Shown here: one piece after another, positions 10,129 to 20,662 of the stretch | Position numbering within the stretch: position 1 is the first letter of the stretch | Layout of the letters: each line of letters opens with the position of its first letter | Source of the DNA: Knoxdaviesia capensis | Taxonomy: Eukaryota > Ascomycota > Sordariomycetes > Microascales > Gondwanamycetaceae | DNA: 64,000 nt | Direction of reading: 5' to 3' | Assembly (NCBI GenBank): GCA_001510575.1 | Contig: LNGK01000002.1 | Span: 3,558,855 to 3,622,854, forward strand | Position numbers and translations under genes: made by a program | Notes under the pieces: model-generated | The model's database searches: none | Told to the model about the DNA's origin: nothing | Seen by the model: the letters and a program-made list of their open reading frames with translations, nothing else

Positions 10129-11460
10129 ATGTCTCCGCCAAGGTTGTCGCTAAAGGCGTTTCTTCAGACCGCGAAACATGCCTTGACCGACGCGAAACCT
10201 CCACTGACGGTGGTGGTGGGAAATGAAGCCGCAGGTGAACACAAACACGCATCTACTCACACGCCGCCTGCGAAAGTGACTGCATCCCAAGCAACAGAGT
10301 CAACTAACCATCTCGATGTGGATAAACAACCACCCACAGACCTCGACTCCATCTGCTCAGCCATCGTCCTGGCCTACCTACGATCGCATATCCCTCCCTA
10401 CACGTTCCACATCCCTCTGGCGCCGATCCCGAGGCCCGACCTCGTGCTCCGCCCCGAACTGACCTACGTGTTGCGGCGTGCCGGATTGACTCCGGACGAT
10501 GTAGCCACATTCTCTGATCTGGCCGGCGGGACCGCCGCCGGCTTCGCCACGGCCGACCCGCAGTTTCTCCTCGTCGACCACAATACGCCACAGAGCGCAC
10601 TGGCGCCGTACGGTCGCCTGATCGGGTGCATCGACCACCATGTCGAAGCGAATGTCGTGCCCGCGACCGCAGACCCGCGCGTAATCGAGACTTGCGGTAG
10701 TTGCGCAAGTCTCGTCGTGCGGGAATGCAAGGATGCGTGGGCGGCCGTCATGGGGAGCGGGCGGGGCAGCGCCAGCGGGGACGGCGGCGTCCCAGCGGAC
10801 TCCGACACCAACGACGAGGTGGCCCTGGCGCACCTGGCGCTCGGCCCAGTGCTGATCGACACGGCGAACCTGACGCTGGCGGACAAGGTCACGCCCACCG
10901 ACGTGGCGGCCACCGAGTTCCTGGAGCAGACTCTCGTGCGCGCGACCTCTCGCGCTGCCACGCCGTTCGACCGCGCCGCCTTCTTCTGCGAAACCAGCCG
11001 CCAGAAAGAGGACCTCTCGGGCATGACCTTCTACGACGTGCTGCGCAAGGACTACAAGCTCGTGGTCCCCGGCACCGTGGGCAGCTGCAGCGCGGTGCGC
11101 GGGCTCGCCGACCTCGTCGCCCACGCTGGCGGTCCGGACGCGTTCGTTGCAGACATCCGCCGGTTCTCTGACGATCGCGAGACGCCGCTGGTCGCTCTCC
11201 TGACGGCCTTCGCGGGCGCCAAGAGCTTTGAGCGTGAGCTGTATGTGTTTGCGCGCTCGCCGGAGGCCGTGACGCTTGCCGAAGGCTTTGTCTCCAAACA
11301 CGAGACAGAGCTGAAGTTGGAACCGTGGCATGACGGTGAACTTGATCGAGGACACACCACCGATAAGCCAGAGCTATATATCCGCGCATGGCATCAGGGG
11401 AATCTTGCTGCCAGTCGGAAGCAGATTGCGCCAATGCTGAAAGAACTAGCAAGTTTCTGA
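10129..11460 (+). CDS. PPX1: Exopolyphosphatase, DHH phosphoesterase superfamily
   Basis: The exons are 10129-10234 and 10340-11460, giving 408 residues, close to yeast Ppx1 (397). The ORF runs straight through the 105-bp intron (donor gtgaac, branch CTAAC, acceptor acag) because it is a multiple of three without stops. Removing it fuses VVVGNEAA to DLDSICSAI, restoring the family motif I (N-E-x-x-D-x-D-S). Further motifs are FLLVDHN (Asp115) and GCIDHH (DHH 134-136). A C-terminal DHHA2-type region holds KEDLSGMTFYDVLRKDYK. Ppx1 releases phosphate processively from inorganic polyphosphate, using divalent metal. The start at 10129 (MSPPRLSLKAFL) matches the family; the ATG at 10018 would prepend an Arg/Phe-rich leader that could target mitochondria. 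Confidence 0.9.
   Translation: MSPPRLSLKAFLQTAKHALTDAKPPLTVVVGNEAAGEHKHASTHTPPAKVTASQATESTNHLDVDKQPPTDLDSICSAIVLAYLRSHIPPYTFHIPLAPIPRPDLVLRPELTYVLRRAGLTPDDVATFSDLAGGTAAGFATADPQFLLVDHNTPQSALAPYGRLIGCIDHHVEANVVPATADPRVIETCGSCASLVVRECKDAWAAVMGSGRGSASGDGGVPADSDTNDEVALAHLALGPVLIDTANLTLADKVTPTDVAATEFLEQTLVRATSRAATPFDRAAFFCETSRQKEDLSGMTFYDVLRKDYKLVVPGTVGSCSAVRGLADLVAHAGGPDAFVADIRRFSDDRETPLVALLTAFAGAKSFERELYVFARSPEAVTLAEGFVSKHETELKLEPWHDGELDRGHTTDKPELYIRAWHQGNLAASRKQIAPMLKELASF
10235..10339 (+). other. Stop-free 105-bp intron within PPX1
   Basis: The sequence is GT...AG with a CTAAC branch-like site about 30 bp before the acceptor. It is 35 codons long and open in the PPX1 frame. The 35 encoded residues (Thr/His/Pro-rich) split a universally conserved metal-binding motif, so splicing is needed for an active enzyme. 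Confidence 0.85.
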
Positions 11461-11716
11461 TTTTTTTGGTCTTGATTTTTCTACATAATGATGATAATGC
11501 CCAAGACGCCAAAAGGGGTCCTTCTTTTTTTGGGTTCCTCCCACCATATTCTAAACACAAAAAGAAAGTGAAAAAACTATAGTACAGCTGTTGTGACATT
11601 GGTATTGTGTGCCCCATCCCCTTTTATATTCGTACAAAAATGCACCTTCTCTAGGAAGGGGTGACAGGAAGCGACGGGATGGCAGGCTATTTGTTGGAGT
11701 GGTATGTATACATGTG

Positions 11717-13804
11717 TTATATGAGATTGGAGCGGCGCACCTCATCCATATCCCTTATCATCCTGACAAACTCCCGGTTCATGAAGCGCTCTGACATGAT
11801 CCGCTGGCGTCTCACCTTCCGTTCGCTTGATGGGGCAGCCGGAGCGGCCTGTTGCGCCGCATGTTTCTGCGCTTGCGGGTCAGCCACAGCCACACATTCC
11901 AGCAGTGCTGGATACACCAATGCGTCGGGTAGCACCGGCGGCTGCTCGGCCATCATCTCCGGCACAGCCGTGCGCAGCACGGACGTACAGAGCGCTTCGT
12001 TGCCGGTGGCCGTGGCGCATCGAAACAGGAACGCGTACAGCTCGCGCGACCGCGGGACACCGAATCGCGGCGCCATACGCCACACATCCCACACGCGATC
12101 CCAGGTCCCCGCGTCCGCATACGCGCGGATCAGCCGGGCCAGCTGTGACTCGTTCGGGCAGGGCAGACGCGCAAGCGGCATCAGCGCCTCGAGGTTGCTC
12201 AGTGCGCGGCGTAGTGCCGGTGATTCTGCGGATGCTGACTGTAGCATGGCTTCAATCATAGTGACCACGACCTCGTTGTTAAGGATGTTGATGCGCCGCT
12301 CGAACATCGTACGAAGCACGTCCTCCACCAGTGTTATCTGCTCTTCGGCAGAGGCAGCACTGGCGGGCGCAAGCAAGATCGAACGGATGAGGACCATGAA
12401 TTCTCGTTCGGTGACGTCGTGGCCCTGCCAAACAATCTCGGACAGTCGTTGCCGGGCCTCGGCTAGCGGAACTGAGGGGAGGTCGCTGTCTCCAGCAAGG
12501 CTGCCGGGGCTCGGGCGCGCCTTTGGCTGTGGCGGTGGCTGTGTCTTGGGAAGGTTCGCCGATAGTGCGTCATGCAGGGAATCGCGAATCGCCATCTTTT
12601 GCTCCTCGAGGCTGATACCTCTCCGAGGATACGCAGTTGTGTCATTGGATGACTGAGAGAGAACGGTAGAGTATTCCCGCTGTTGCTCTAAAAGTGACGA
12701 GGGATGCTTAGGCTTTCTGCGCCGGCGATTGCGAAGCACGGGAGAGTTCGGCTCCATCAGGAAGCCCGAGTCTTGCTTCTCTTCCAGCTTGAGTTTCTCC
12801 TCCTTGTTCCGCTTCAAGCTACCAGTCCATAGCTTCTCCAGATTGAGCTCGGCCCGGCGCCGCTCCGTCATAGCCTGGAGAACAATCGTGGTGCCGTTAT
12901 GAGTGCCGCCAAAGCCAGCAATCTGGCCCTCGCTATCGATGTTCATCTGATCCTTGACGTGGTGTCCAATGGTGCCCAGGTTCACGCAGATCCAGCCAGT
13001 GGTGATTCCGTCGTCCCCACCTCGCGCAGCCGCGCCCGTCGAGCCCAGCAACTTCGCCTTGCGGCGCATACGCCGCAGCTTCGTTTTCAGCTCGCCAGGA
13101 CCGATCAGACCGTCTGCGTCGGCCTCAACCCGGTAGTTATGCCGGAGCCAGCGCACCAGCCGCGCACACGACACGTGCAGGTGGCGCTCACTGCGCGCAG
13201 TGCCGAACACCATGATTAAGTTGGGTCCGAGTGCAGGCGGCGGGTCGAACTCGCGCAGGTCCAGCACCGACATCTCGTCGAGACCCATCTCCTCGTGGGC
13301 GAACTTGACCACCGGTGCGAGGATGGCAGGCGAGTTGGCAGGGACTTCGGGGGCCGGCGCGGCGTGGTGGGTTACCGGATGCACAGGGGGCTCTTCATCG
13401 AGATACCACGGTAGTTCAGGTTCTTGGGGGTCTTCCGGATATTCGGGGAGGGTGGAATCGGCGGGCTGTTCGGTGGCAGATGCCTCGAGGGTTTCGGTGG
13501 CCGTTGTTTCGATGGCTTGAGCGGGAACGATTGTGATAGTCTCGCCGGTAATTGTAAGGGTTTGGTACGGTTGAGCATGGGGCGTATTTGACTGTGGTTG
13601 CGAGAAAGAATGAGAGCCGGAAGGAGAGCTGGAGTACGCCCGAGGCGGTAATATAGACTCTGAGGACGACTGGATTCTGGTCCGGAGCACATGGCCGGAG
13701 CTTGCCAGGATAGACGGAGCATGAGAGGGCCGGGACAGAATCGACGCCGTTGCCCGGCCTCGAAGACCTCCAAAGGCCACAGATGCAGCCCGAGTGATCA
13801 TCAT
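11717..13804 (-). CDS. ATP25: Mitochondrial ATPase synthesis protein 25
   Basis: A single exon of 695 residues with an Arg/Ser-rich mitochondrial presequence (MMITRAASVAFGGLRGRA). An RsfS/Iojap-like domain at about residues 165-265 has SVLDLREFDPPPALGPNL, IMVFGTARSERHLH and WICVNLGTIGHHV. A long helical C-terminal region follows. In yeast, Atp25 is cleaved after import: the C-terminal half stabilises OLI1 (ATP9) mRNA, and the RsfS-like half associates with the mitoribosome and helps Atp9 ring assembly. Length and domain order match other filamentous fungi. Low-complexity Pro/Glu/Thr sequence (residues about 65-160) links presequence and domain. It is divergent from RPO41. Confidence 0.9.
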   Translation of the reverse strand: MMITRAASVAFGGLRGRATASILSRPSHAPSILASSGHVLRTRIQSSSESILPPRAYSSSPSGSHSFSQPQSNTPHAQPYQTLTITGETITIVPAQAIETTATETLEASATEQPADSTLPEYPEDPQEPELPWYLDEEPPVHPVTHHAAPAPEVPANSPAILAPVVKFAHEEMGLDEMSVLDLREFDPPPALGPNLIMVFGTARSERHLHVSCARLVRWLRHNYRVEADADGLIGPGELKTKLRRMRRKAKLLGSTGAAARGGDDGITTGWICVNLGTIGHHVKDQMNIDSEGQIAGFGGTHNGTTIVLQAMTERRRAELNLEKLWTGSLKRNKEEKLKLEEKQDSGFLMEPNSPVLRNRRRRKPKHPSSLLEQQREYSTVLSQSSNDTTAYPRRGISLEEQKMAIRDSLHDALSANLPKTQPPPQPKARPSPGSLAGDSDLPSVPLAEARQRLSEIVWQGHDVTEREFMVLIRSILLAPASAASAEEQITLVEDVLRTMFERRINILNNEVVVTMIEAMLQSASAESPALRRALSNLEALMPLARLPCPNESQLARLIRAYADAGTWDRVWDVWRMAPRFGVPRSRELYAFLFRCATATGNEALCTSVLRTAVPEMMAEQPPVLPDALVYPALLECVAVADPQAQKHAAQQAAPAAPSSERKVRRQRIMSERFMNREFVRMIRDMDEVRRSNLI

Positions 13805-14376
13805 TGCCTCATTAAAGTGAAAGAGAGAAAGGGTGTGTGATGGTAGGAGGATGAATGAAGAAGAGATGGAACCGGCCGGAAAACCCTACCTGCACGCAGA
13901 AGTGAAAGGAGATCTGGAAAAACTCCGCTAAAATACCAAACAGTTCAGCATTCAGATATTTGGCGCGACTTTTGTGCTCCACTAAATTCAGCCAATCAGA
14001 ACGTGCAATTTTGGCCAGTAGCTGGTCGAAAAATTTCCCCAGCAAAAATCAGTCGATCGAGATTTTTTCTTCACATCAAATTATCTCCCAATTTTTTCCT
14101 TCACTGTCTCTGGCTCGTGTTTTTCCTCTCTTCAATTCAGCCATGGTTTAGGGGATGTGTCTTGTTTGCTCAAGTGTATAATCTGTTGTTTTGTGTTTAC
14201 ATCTGTCTTGTATTTTCTTTTCTTGCTTTCCTTCTTTCCTTCCTTTCTACATTCTTTTTTAATGGCCTCGTGTGTCCCCATCCATTCCACCTCCTGAATA
14301 TCCACAACCCGTCCCCTTTTCTCTCTCCTCTGTTTGTTGTCGCGGGCGTGACATCAACGCTCCAATCTCATCAGTC
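13805..14376. promoter_or_regulatory. Shared divergent promoter ATP25 / RPO41
   Basis: This 572-bp region separates the start codons of two nuclear genes for mitochondrial gene expression. It includes CT-rich stretches on the RPO41 side (14100-14340), typical of fungal leaders. Co-regulation is inferred from the arrangement. Confidence 0.45.
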
Positions 14377-17300
14377 ATGCTCTTCCGGACTTCACACCGG
14401 ACTGCGGTCCACCGGACAGCCGCGTCGTTACGGGCGTCGGTCGGCCTTCCGCGACGATCCATCACTCACCTGTACACGCTCGGCCGTGGTCCCGGCCAAA
14501 GCGCCCTTGAATCCCGCCACGATGCCTCGACAAGCTCGCCGATAAGCTCCAATTCGACACCTCCATCATCACGGTCGCTAGCCACAGCTGTTAGCGACTT
14601 TCCCTTTCACAACTCGGCTCCCCCTTACGGTGATATGCGATTCTCGTCACCCAACTTGATACGGCCGTCCTTCTACGAGCTCCAACCCTTCGACCCGAGC
14701 GCGCCGCTCATCCTTCAGGAACCTGCGCCACCAGTCCCCCGCGTCGGTCTCCGGTCCAATGGCCTTCCCGGCGATGTCGACGAGCTCTATGCTGTGTTCG
14801 AAGCCTGTCTCCAGGTCCGCAAATTGACCCGGGCTTCGTTGGTCCTTAAGCGACTGGGCATGATTGACGGCGTTCCGGGTGAAGAACTCATTTCCCTTCA
14901 CAACCAATACTTGAAGACTTCGCTCGATCAGATGCGCCTGGTACCCAACAAGAAGCAGGCAGAATTGCTCCACAAGTGGTACGAGCTGCACATTCGCAGT
15001 GCTGACCTGCCCCAAACGGCCGAGACCGTGGCTTGCATGCTGAAGGCCTCTCTCCTTTCTGAGGGCGGCTCACGGCTGGAGCGTTTGGTCACGCGATATA
15101 TGGGCATGGCTCCTGGAGAGGCAGGTCTTAAGGTCCTTTCCATGGATGACATTCTTTCAGACCAAGATCTAGCCGTGATTACCGAGATCTGCCCCCGATA
15201 CAACTTCACCCCCGATCCTGCTGCCACCATGCCTTCTCTTCCCGAAGATCCCGAACTCGAGGAGGTGTTGAAAACTCCGGCTTTTGCTGAAGCTGCCGCC
15301 GCCGCCGAATCCGAAATTGCTGCTGCCTCTTCTGGTGCTGTTTATCCAGATGTCCTGCCAACGCCCCAGAAGGGATTCGGTCTCAAGGGCCTCAAGCGCA
15401 CCCTCACCCTCTTTGATGAAATCCCCCAGAACTGCGATATCTCCCAACTTCCCCCGAAGGAGCGGTCCGAGATCCAGAGCCGCTTGGAGCGTGACTCGAT
15501 CGATGCCGCTGTTGAGCGGTGGAGGGAAGAGAACGAGCAGCTTCTCCGGATGGGGCTGAACAGTGCTCTCTCACACTCGACGCTGAACTCGAAGCTCTAC
15601 GACTGGCAGTGTGGTCTCGAGGCCAAGATCCGAGAGAGCATGTCGCTCATCGAAGCCTCGGAGACGAAGTCATCAAAGTCCATCGAGGATATCGACCGGT
15701 GCTTGTACGGTCCCATCATGCAACAGTCGACTCCGACCAGATTGGCTGCCGTAACCATTCTCAGCACGCTCAGCTCTATCACCATTACCGGCGTTGACCG
15801 TGGCGCAACCCTGTCTTCCGTCATCACGAATATTTCTCGGCTTGTTGAGGAAGATATCCGAGCCCAAGCTGCTGCGGAGGCCAAGAAGCAACGCAAGAAC
15901 CAGCGGAAGACTCAACGCGCTGTTCACGTCGTCGAGATCGCTGATGGGTCTGTGACTCCCGAACTCAACAAGACCACTAGCCTTTCTAATGCCTCCGCCG
16001 AAGCCGCCGATACCGAGTCTCATCCCCGTCTCATCGAAGCTAGTACTCATGTCCCGAAAGCCTGGCCTATTGGCATCCGAACAAAGCTGGGAGCTTTCCT
16101 TCTCTCCTGTCTCATCGATGTTGCGAATATCAAGGTTGTCAAGGAACATCCCGAAACGAAACAGCCGATCAGCCAGAACCAACCTGCACTGTCCCATACT
16201 TCTCAGCTTCGCCGAGGCAAGAAGGTTGGAATGGTTCTTCTCAACCAGGAACTCATCAAAATTCTCACTAAGGAGCCGCGCGGGGATTTCCTCGCCAAAC
16301 ATCTTCCGATGGTTGTCGAGCCGCAGCCGTGGACCAAGTTTGACAAGGGCGGGTTTCTGGAGTACAACGTGAACCTAGTCCGAGTCAAGGCGACTGACCG
16401 CGACCAGCGCATCTACACCGAGGCAGCTATTGAACGTGGCGACATGGACCAAGTGTTGAAAGGCCTGGACGTTCTCGGCAGCACTCCTTGGCGGATCAAC
16501 ACCCCCGTTCTCGACGTCATGCTGGAGGCATGGAACACAGGCGAGGCTATTGCCGATATTCCCCCGCTCCACCCTGATATCCCCATTCCTGAGGAGCCCG
16601 CGGCATCTGATGATCCCATGGTGCGCCGGGCCTGGGCCCGCGCTGTCAAGGCTGTGGAGAACGAGAAGTCGGGACTGCACTCTGTGCGCTGCTTCACCAA
16701 CTTCCAGTTAGAAATTGCCCGTGCCTACCGCAACCAAACCTTCTATTTCCCCCACAATGTCGATTTCCGTGGTCGTGCCTACCCCTTGCCGACTTACCTG
16801 AACCACATGGGTGCCGATCATGTTCGTGGTCTGCTCCGGTTTGCCGAGGGCCGCGAACTGGGTGAACGCGGCTTGCAGTGGCTCAAGGTCCATCTTTCCA
16901 ACGTGTTCGGGTTCGATAAAGCCAGTCTCACGGAACGTGAAGCCTTTGCCATGGACAACCTACGGAACATTTTCGACTCAGCCGAGAAGCCGCTTACTGG
17001 GGAGCGCTGGTGGCTGAAGGCTGAGGACCCGTGGCAGTGCCTGGCGGTGTGCTACGAGCTGAAGGCTGCCCTGGAGAGCCCCGAGCCGGCCAAGTATGTC
17101 TCTCATCTTCCGGTTCACCAGGACGGTACCTGCAATGGTCTGCAGCACTATGCTGCTCTTGGAGGAGATACGTGGGGAGCCCGGCAGGTCAATCTCGAGC
17201 CTGGTGAGCGGCCGGCCGATGTGTACTCGGCTGTTGCCGATCTTGTCAAGAAGGACATCTCCACCGACTCTGCTGCCGGACATCCGTTTGCGAAGATCCT

Positions 17301-18700
17301 CGATGACAAGATCACGCGCAAGGTTGTCAAGCAGACGGTCATGACCAATGTGTATGGCGTTACGTTTGCTGGAGCCAAGAAGCAGGTGTGCAAGCAGCTG
17401 GATGCGGCCTATCCCAAACTCCGCGATGAGTGTGGGGTCGAGCCGATTCTGCTCTCGTCATACATTGCCACACTGATTTTCAAGGCTATGTCAACCATGT
17501 TCCGTGGAGCCCACGACATTCAAACCTGGCTTGGAGAAGTTGGTGGTCGCGTCTGCACGGCATTGACTCCCGAGCAGCTGAGTCGTATTTCGTCGGATCC
17601 AGCTCTCCTTGCTGACACGCGGAAGGGCAAGAAGAAGAGCGCAGGGCATACCTCGACTGATGACCTCATGGCCCAGCTCCGATCAACGGTGGTGTGGACC
17701 ACGCCTCTCCGGATGCCGGTGGCCCAGCCGTACCGGAAGAGTGGCACACGGATGATCCCTACCTGCCTTCAGGATCTCGTCATCGCGATTCCCGAGCGGT
17801 CTGACCCGGTCGACCGCCGGAAGCAGCTGCAGGCGTTCCCGCCCAACTTCATCCACTCGCTTGACGCCAGCCACATGCTGCTGTCGGCGCTGCGGTGCAA
17901 CGAACGCGGGCTGGCGTTTGCGGCCGTTCACGACTCGTTCTGGACACACGCGGCGGACGTCGATGTTATGAACGACGCGCTGCGCGACTCATTTGTGCGC
18001 ATCCACTCGGAGGACGTGATTGGACGTTTGGCAGCGGAGTTCTCCGCCCGCTACAAGGACTCGGTGTATCTGGCCAAGATCGACCAGAGCAGCGCGGTGG
18101 CCAAGCGCATCTCGGCGCTCCGCAAATCGAGCCGCACGTCGCTCAAGGAGGAGCTGCTAGTCGAGGTCGAGCGCCTTCGGCTACTCAAGTCGGAGGACCC
18201 GGCCGATGTTGAGCGGGCCAAGGCCATGGTCACGCCGGCGACCATCTTTGCTGAGATGGAGGGTGACAAGGCGCTGGTGGCCCCCGAGGAGCCTCTTGAC
18301 GACGACGAGATGATGGCGGCACCTGGAATGGAGGACGCGGCCTCGGTCGAGGATGACTTGCTAGCCGAGTCGGCGCTGGATGGTGAAGATGCGCTGCTGG
18401 AGGTGGCGGACTCTGATACCGGTGCCACCGCCAGCAGCACGGACAAGCTTGTGACAGTGTTGGGTGCGTCCAAGTTTGAGCAGAAGATGCTCGCCACGGG
18501 GCAACCGAAGAAGTCGTCAACCAAGAATACGTCACAGATTTGGTTGCCTCTGACTTTCCCCGAGGTTCCGAAGAAGGTTTGTTCTCCTCTCCCATATTTC
18601 TTTTTTGATCGTTTGGTTCTTTATCGATTCTAACAGTGTTACTTTGCAGGGCGACTTTGATGTCAACAAGCTGATGGAGAGCAAGTACTTCTTCTCGTAA
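14377..18700 (+). CDS. RPO41: Mitochondrial DNA-directed RNA polymerase
   Basis: The exons are 14377-18576 and 18650-18700, giving 1,416 residues. The 73-bp intron (donor gtttgt, acceptor gcag) lies just before the last 16 codons. Those codons read GDFDVNKLMESKYFFS and restore the aromatic C-terminus of single-subunit T7-like polymerases. The N-terminus (MLFRTSHRTAVHRTAASLR) is a classic presequence. Catalytic landmarks are HQDGTCNGLQHYAALGGD (Asp916), the fingers helix RKVVKQTVMTNVYGVT (about 981-996) and HDSFWTHAADVD (Asp1186). Acidic and Ala-rich segments near residues 1300-1390 are fungus-specific linkers. The enzyme transcribes mtDNA and primes replication. The ATG at 14377 is chosen because the upstream in-frame extension lacks an ATG. 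Confidence 0.95.
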
Positions 18701-19414
18701 CCGCTTCGCCAGTACCTCATCCACCACCGACTGTCACTTTCTCTCTTTTCTTTCTTTTTCTGTCTATCTATTCTTTCTTTCGGTTCCCTTCCCCCATGGG
18801 TTGGGCCTGTCTTCATACCATATGTGGATGTACAAAGTATGTGTCTATCATTTCTGGGGGTTGAACATTCAAAACGGGGGTGCGCGGCGTTTGAGATTTT
18901 TGTTTTTTTTTTGTCCTTTTGTTTTGCTTTTTCTGGTGGTTTGGGTGTTAGAAATGGTGTGTCTCAAAGTCCACGTCGGCACTTTGGAGAGAAAGCAAAA
19001 GCCAGATCATCGAAGGCGGAAGCATCCAGAGAAGATTTTCTTCTCAGGGAACGTGTATCACCATCATTTATCTTTTGGGAGGAAACCAGGTGCTCCCTTT
19101 TCTTCTTACATCATGTACCACTACTACTACAAGTTCTCGAAAATCCTCGACGAAAGGGGAGAGAAGAAGCCGAGGACATCGTATATTTCTCGTGGGATTT
19201 TTTTTTGGCGAAAGTTGGGCGGCATATGTACATTATATATAGAAATACAAGCACCATTGTATAGTATTTTTGGACGAGTCGAACTATTTGTGTGGCAGTC
19301 ACTGAATATGAAGTATGGCGTACAAAAGTGCCCGGTTTTGTACATTCATGTTCCCGATATATTCATCTATCGCAGACACAGCTCAAAGCTTCAAGTCTAT
19401 CTAAACAAAAGATT
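18701..19414. other. Convergent 3' region between RPO41 and the Arc1-like gene
   Basis: This is 714 bp with T-rich and A-rich tracts, fitting two opposing 3' UTRs. The 208-codon plus-strand frame here has no recognisable domain and I do not call it. Confidence 0.5.
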
Positions 19415-20662
19415 TTACCGCACCTGAGCGTCCTGGAGAGTCTTGACAGTGCACACACCACCAGCCTCAGTAACAAGCTTTCCAACACCAGTCTTGCCCA
19501 GCTCGGTGACAACACCGGCATCAAAAGCAACCTCCAGAGCAGCGGTGGTAGTGAATCCGGGCTGGAACATCTCCCAGACCTTCTTCTTGGGGTTGAGCAC
19601 GCCCTCCGGGTTGCCCTTCCAGCCCTCGAAAAAGACACGGTCACCAGCCTTGGAATCAGCGGGCGGCGAGACGAGCTCAACAGGACCCTTGTGGTCATCC
19701 ACCTCGCCCTCTTTAAGGCGTGGGGATGCGGCGAGCACCATGGCGCACGACTTAATGCCGCGCATCTTGACGGGCTTGAGGTTACACACGACAATGACTT
19801 TGCGGCCCTGCATCTCCTCGAGCGGGACCAGGCCGTTGAGGCCACTGCAGACGGTGCGGCACACCTGGCCCTCAAACTCGGTGGTATCCTCAGTACCGGC
19901 AGCATCACCCATGGCAATGGTTGAGACGTACAGAGAGTCGGCTTCGGGGTGCTTGATGGCCTTGAGGATATGGCCGACGCGGAGGTCTATCAGGCAAGGC
20001 GACAGCGGGGCCGGAGCTGCGGGCGGAGGCTTGGCGGCCTTGGGGGCCTTCTCCTTCTTCTCGCGCTTGGGCTTGGCATCACCGGCCGGGGCAGCCGCAG
20101 CAGCGGCACCTTCAGCGGGGGCATCAGGAGCCTTCTTCTCCTTAGGACGGGTGGGAAGAGCCTCGGCCTCGGCCTTGGCAGCAGCCGGAGCGGCGGCGGC
20201 GGTGGCAGCACCACCAGTACCACCAGCAGCGGCAGCGGCAGCAGCGGCAGCCTTCTCCTTCTTCAGCTTCTCCTTCTCGGCCTTGGCATCAACGGGCGGC
20301 TTGACATAGCGCACGTCGTCGACATCGACCGAGATCTTGTCCTTGACATCCAAGCCGAACAGCGGCGAGTTCTGCACAAAGTCGAGCAGACGGACAATGT
20401 GCGGGCGGCCGGCCTCGCCAGTGCGCTCATCGGGAGACCAGGCGGCAACCACAGGGGCCAGGGTCTGGTAGATGGCGACGTCAGCAGAGCTGGGCTTGGC
20501 ACCGAGCAGGGTGGTGCGACTGGCCAGGTGGGTGTTGAGGGCGTCCAGGATGCCGGCAGCAGCGTCGCCGGCGCCGGCCTTGAGGCGGTCCGACGTGGTA
20601 AGCCACTGCTGGATCTCGGTCTCCTCGGCCGGAGTGTACGTCTGGGCGGAAATGGCGGCCAT
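19415..20662 (-). CDS. ARC1: Arc1/EMAPII-type tRNA-binding aminoacyl-tRNA synthetase cofactor
   Basis: A single exon, 415 residues from the ATG at 20662. Residues 1-115 look like a GST-C-like helical domain (LLGAKPSSADVAIYQTLAPVV), used by Arc1 to dock synthetases. Residues 125-220 are a Lys/Ala/Pro-rich linker that binds RNA non-specifically. From residue 221 a complete EMAPII/tRNA-binding OB domain begins (LIDLRVGHILKAIKHPEADS) and continues with VCSGLNGLVPLEEMQGRKV and NLKPVKMRGIKSCAMVLAAS. The C-terminal EMAPII extension is present (FQPGFTTTAALEVAF). In yeast the Arc1 complex holds MetRS and GluRS in the cytosol. The frame stays open for 87 codons upstream of the ATG (see findings). Confidence 0.9.
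   Translation of the reverse strand: MAAISAQTYTPAEETEIQQWLTTSDRLKAGAGDAAAGILDALNTHLASRTTLLGAKPSSADVAIYQTLAPVVAAWSPDERTGEAGRPHIVRLLDFVQNSPLFGLDVKDKISVDVDDVRYVKPPVDAKAEKEKLKKEKAAAAAAAAAGGTGGAATAAAAPAAAKAEAEALPTRPKEKKAPDAPAEGAAAAAAPAGDAKPKREKKEKAPKAAKPPPAAPAPLSPCLIDLRVGHILKAIKHPEADSLYVSTIAMGDAAGTEDTTEFEGQVCRTVCSGLNGLVPLEEMQGRKVIVVCNLKPVKMRGIKSCAMVLAASPRLKEGEVDDHKGPVELVSPPADSKAGDRVFFEGWKGNPEGVLNPKKKVWEMFQPGFTTTAALEVAFDAGVVTELGKTGVGKLVTEAGGVCTVKTLQDAQVR

Noticed and set aside
10378..11355. 325-codon minus-strand frame opposite PPX1
   Set aside because: A mirror of the GC-rich PPX1 coding strand with no domain; PPX1 is clearly the gene.
18801..19427. 208-codon frame after RPO41
   Set aside because: Lies in the convergent 3' UTR region, low complexity at its start and no recognisable domain.
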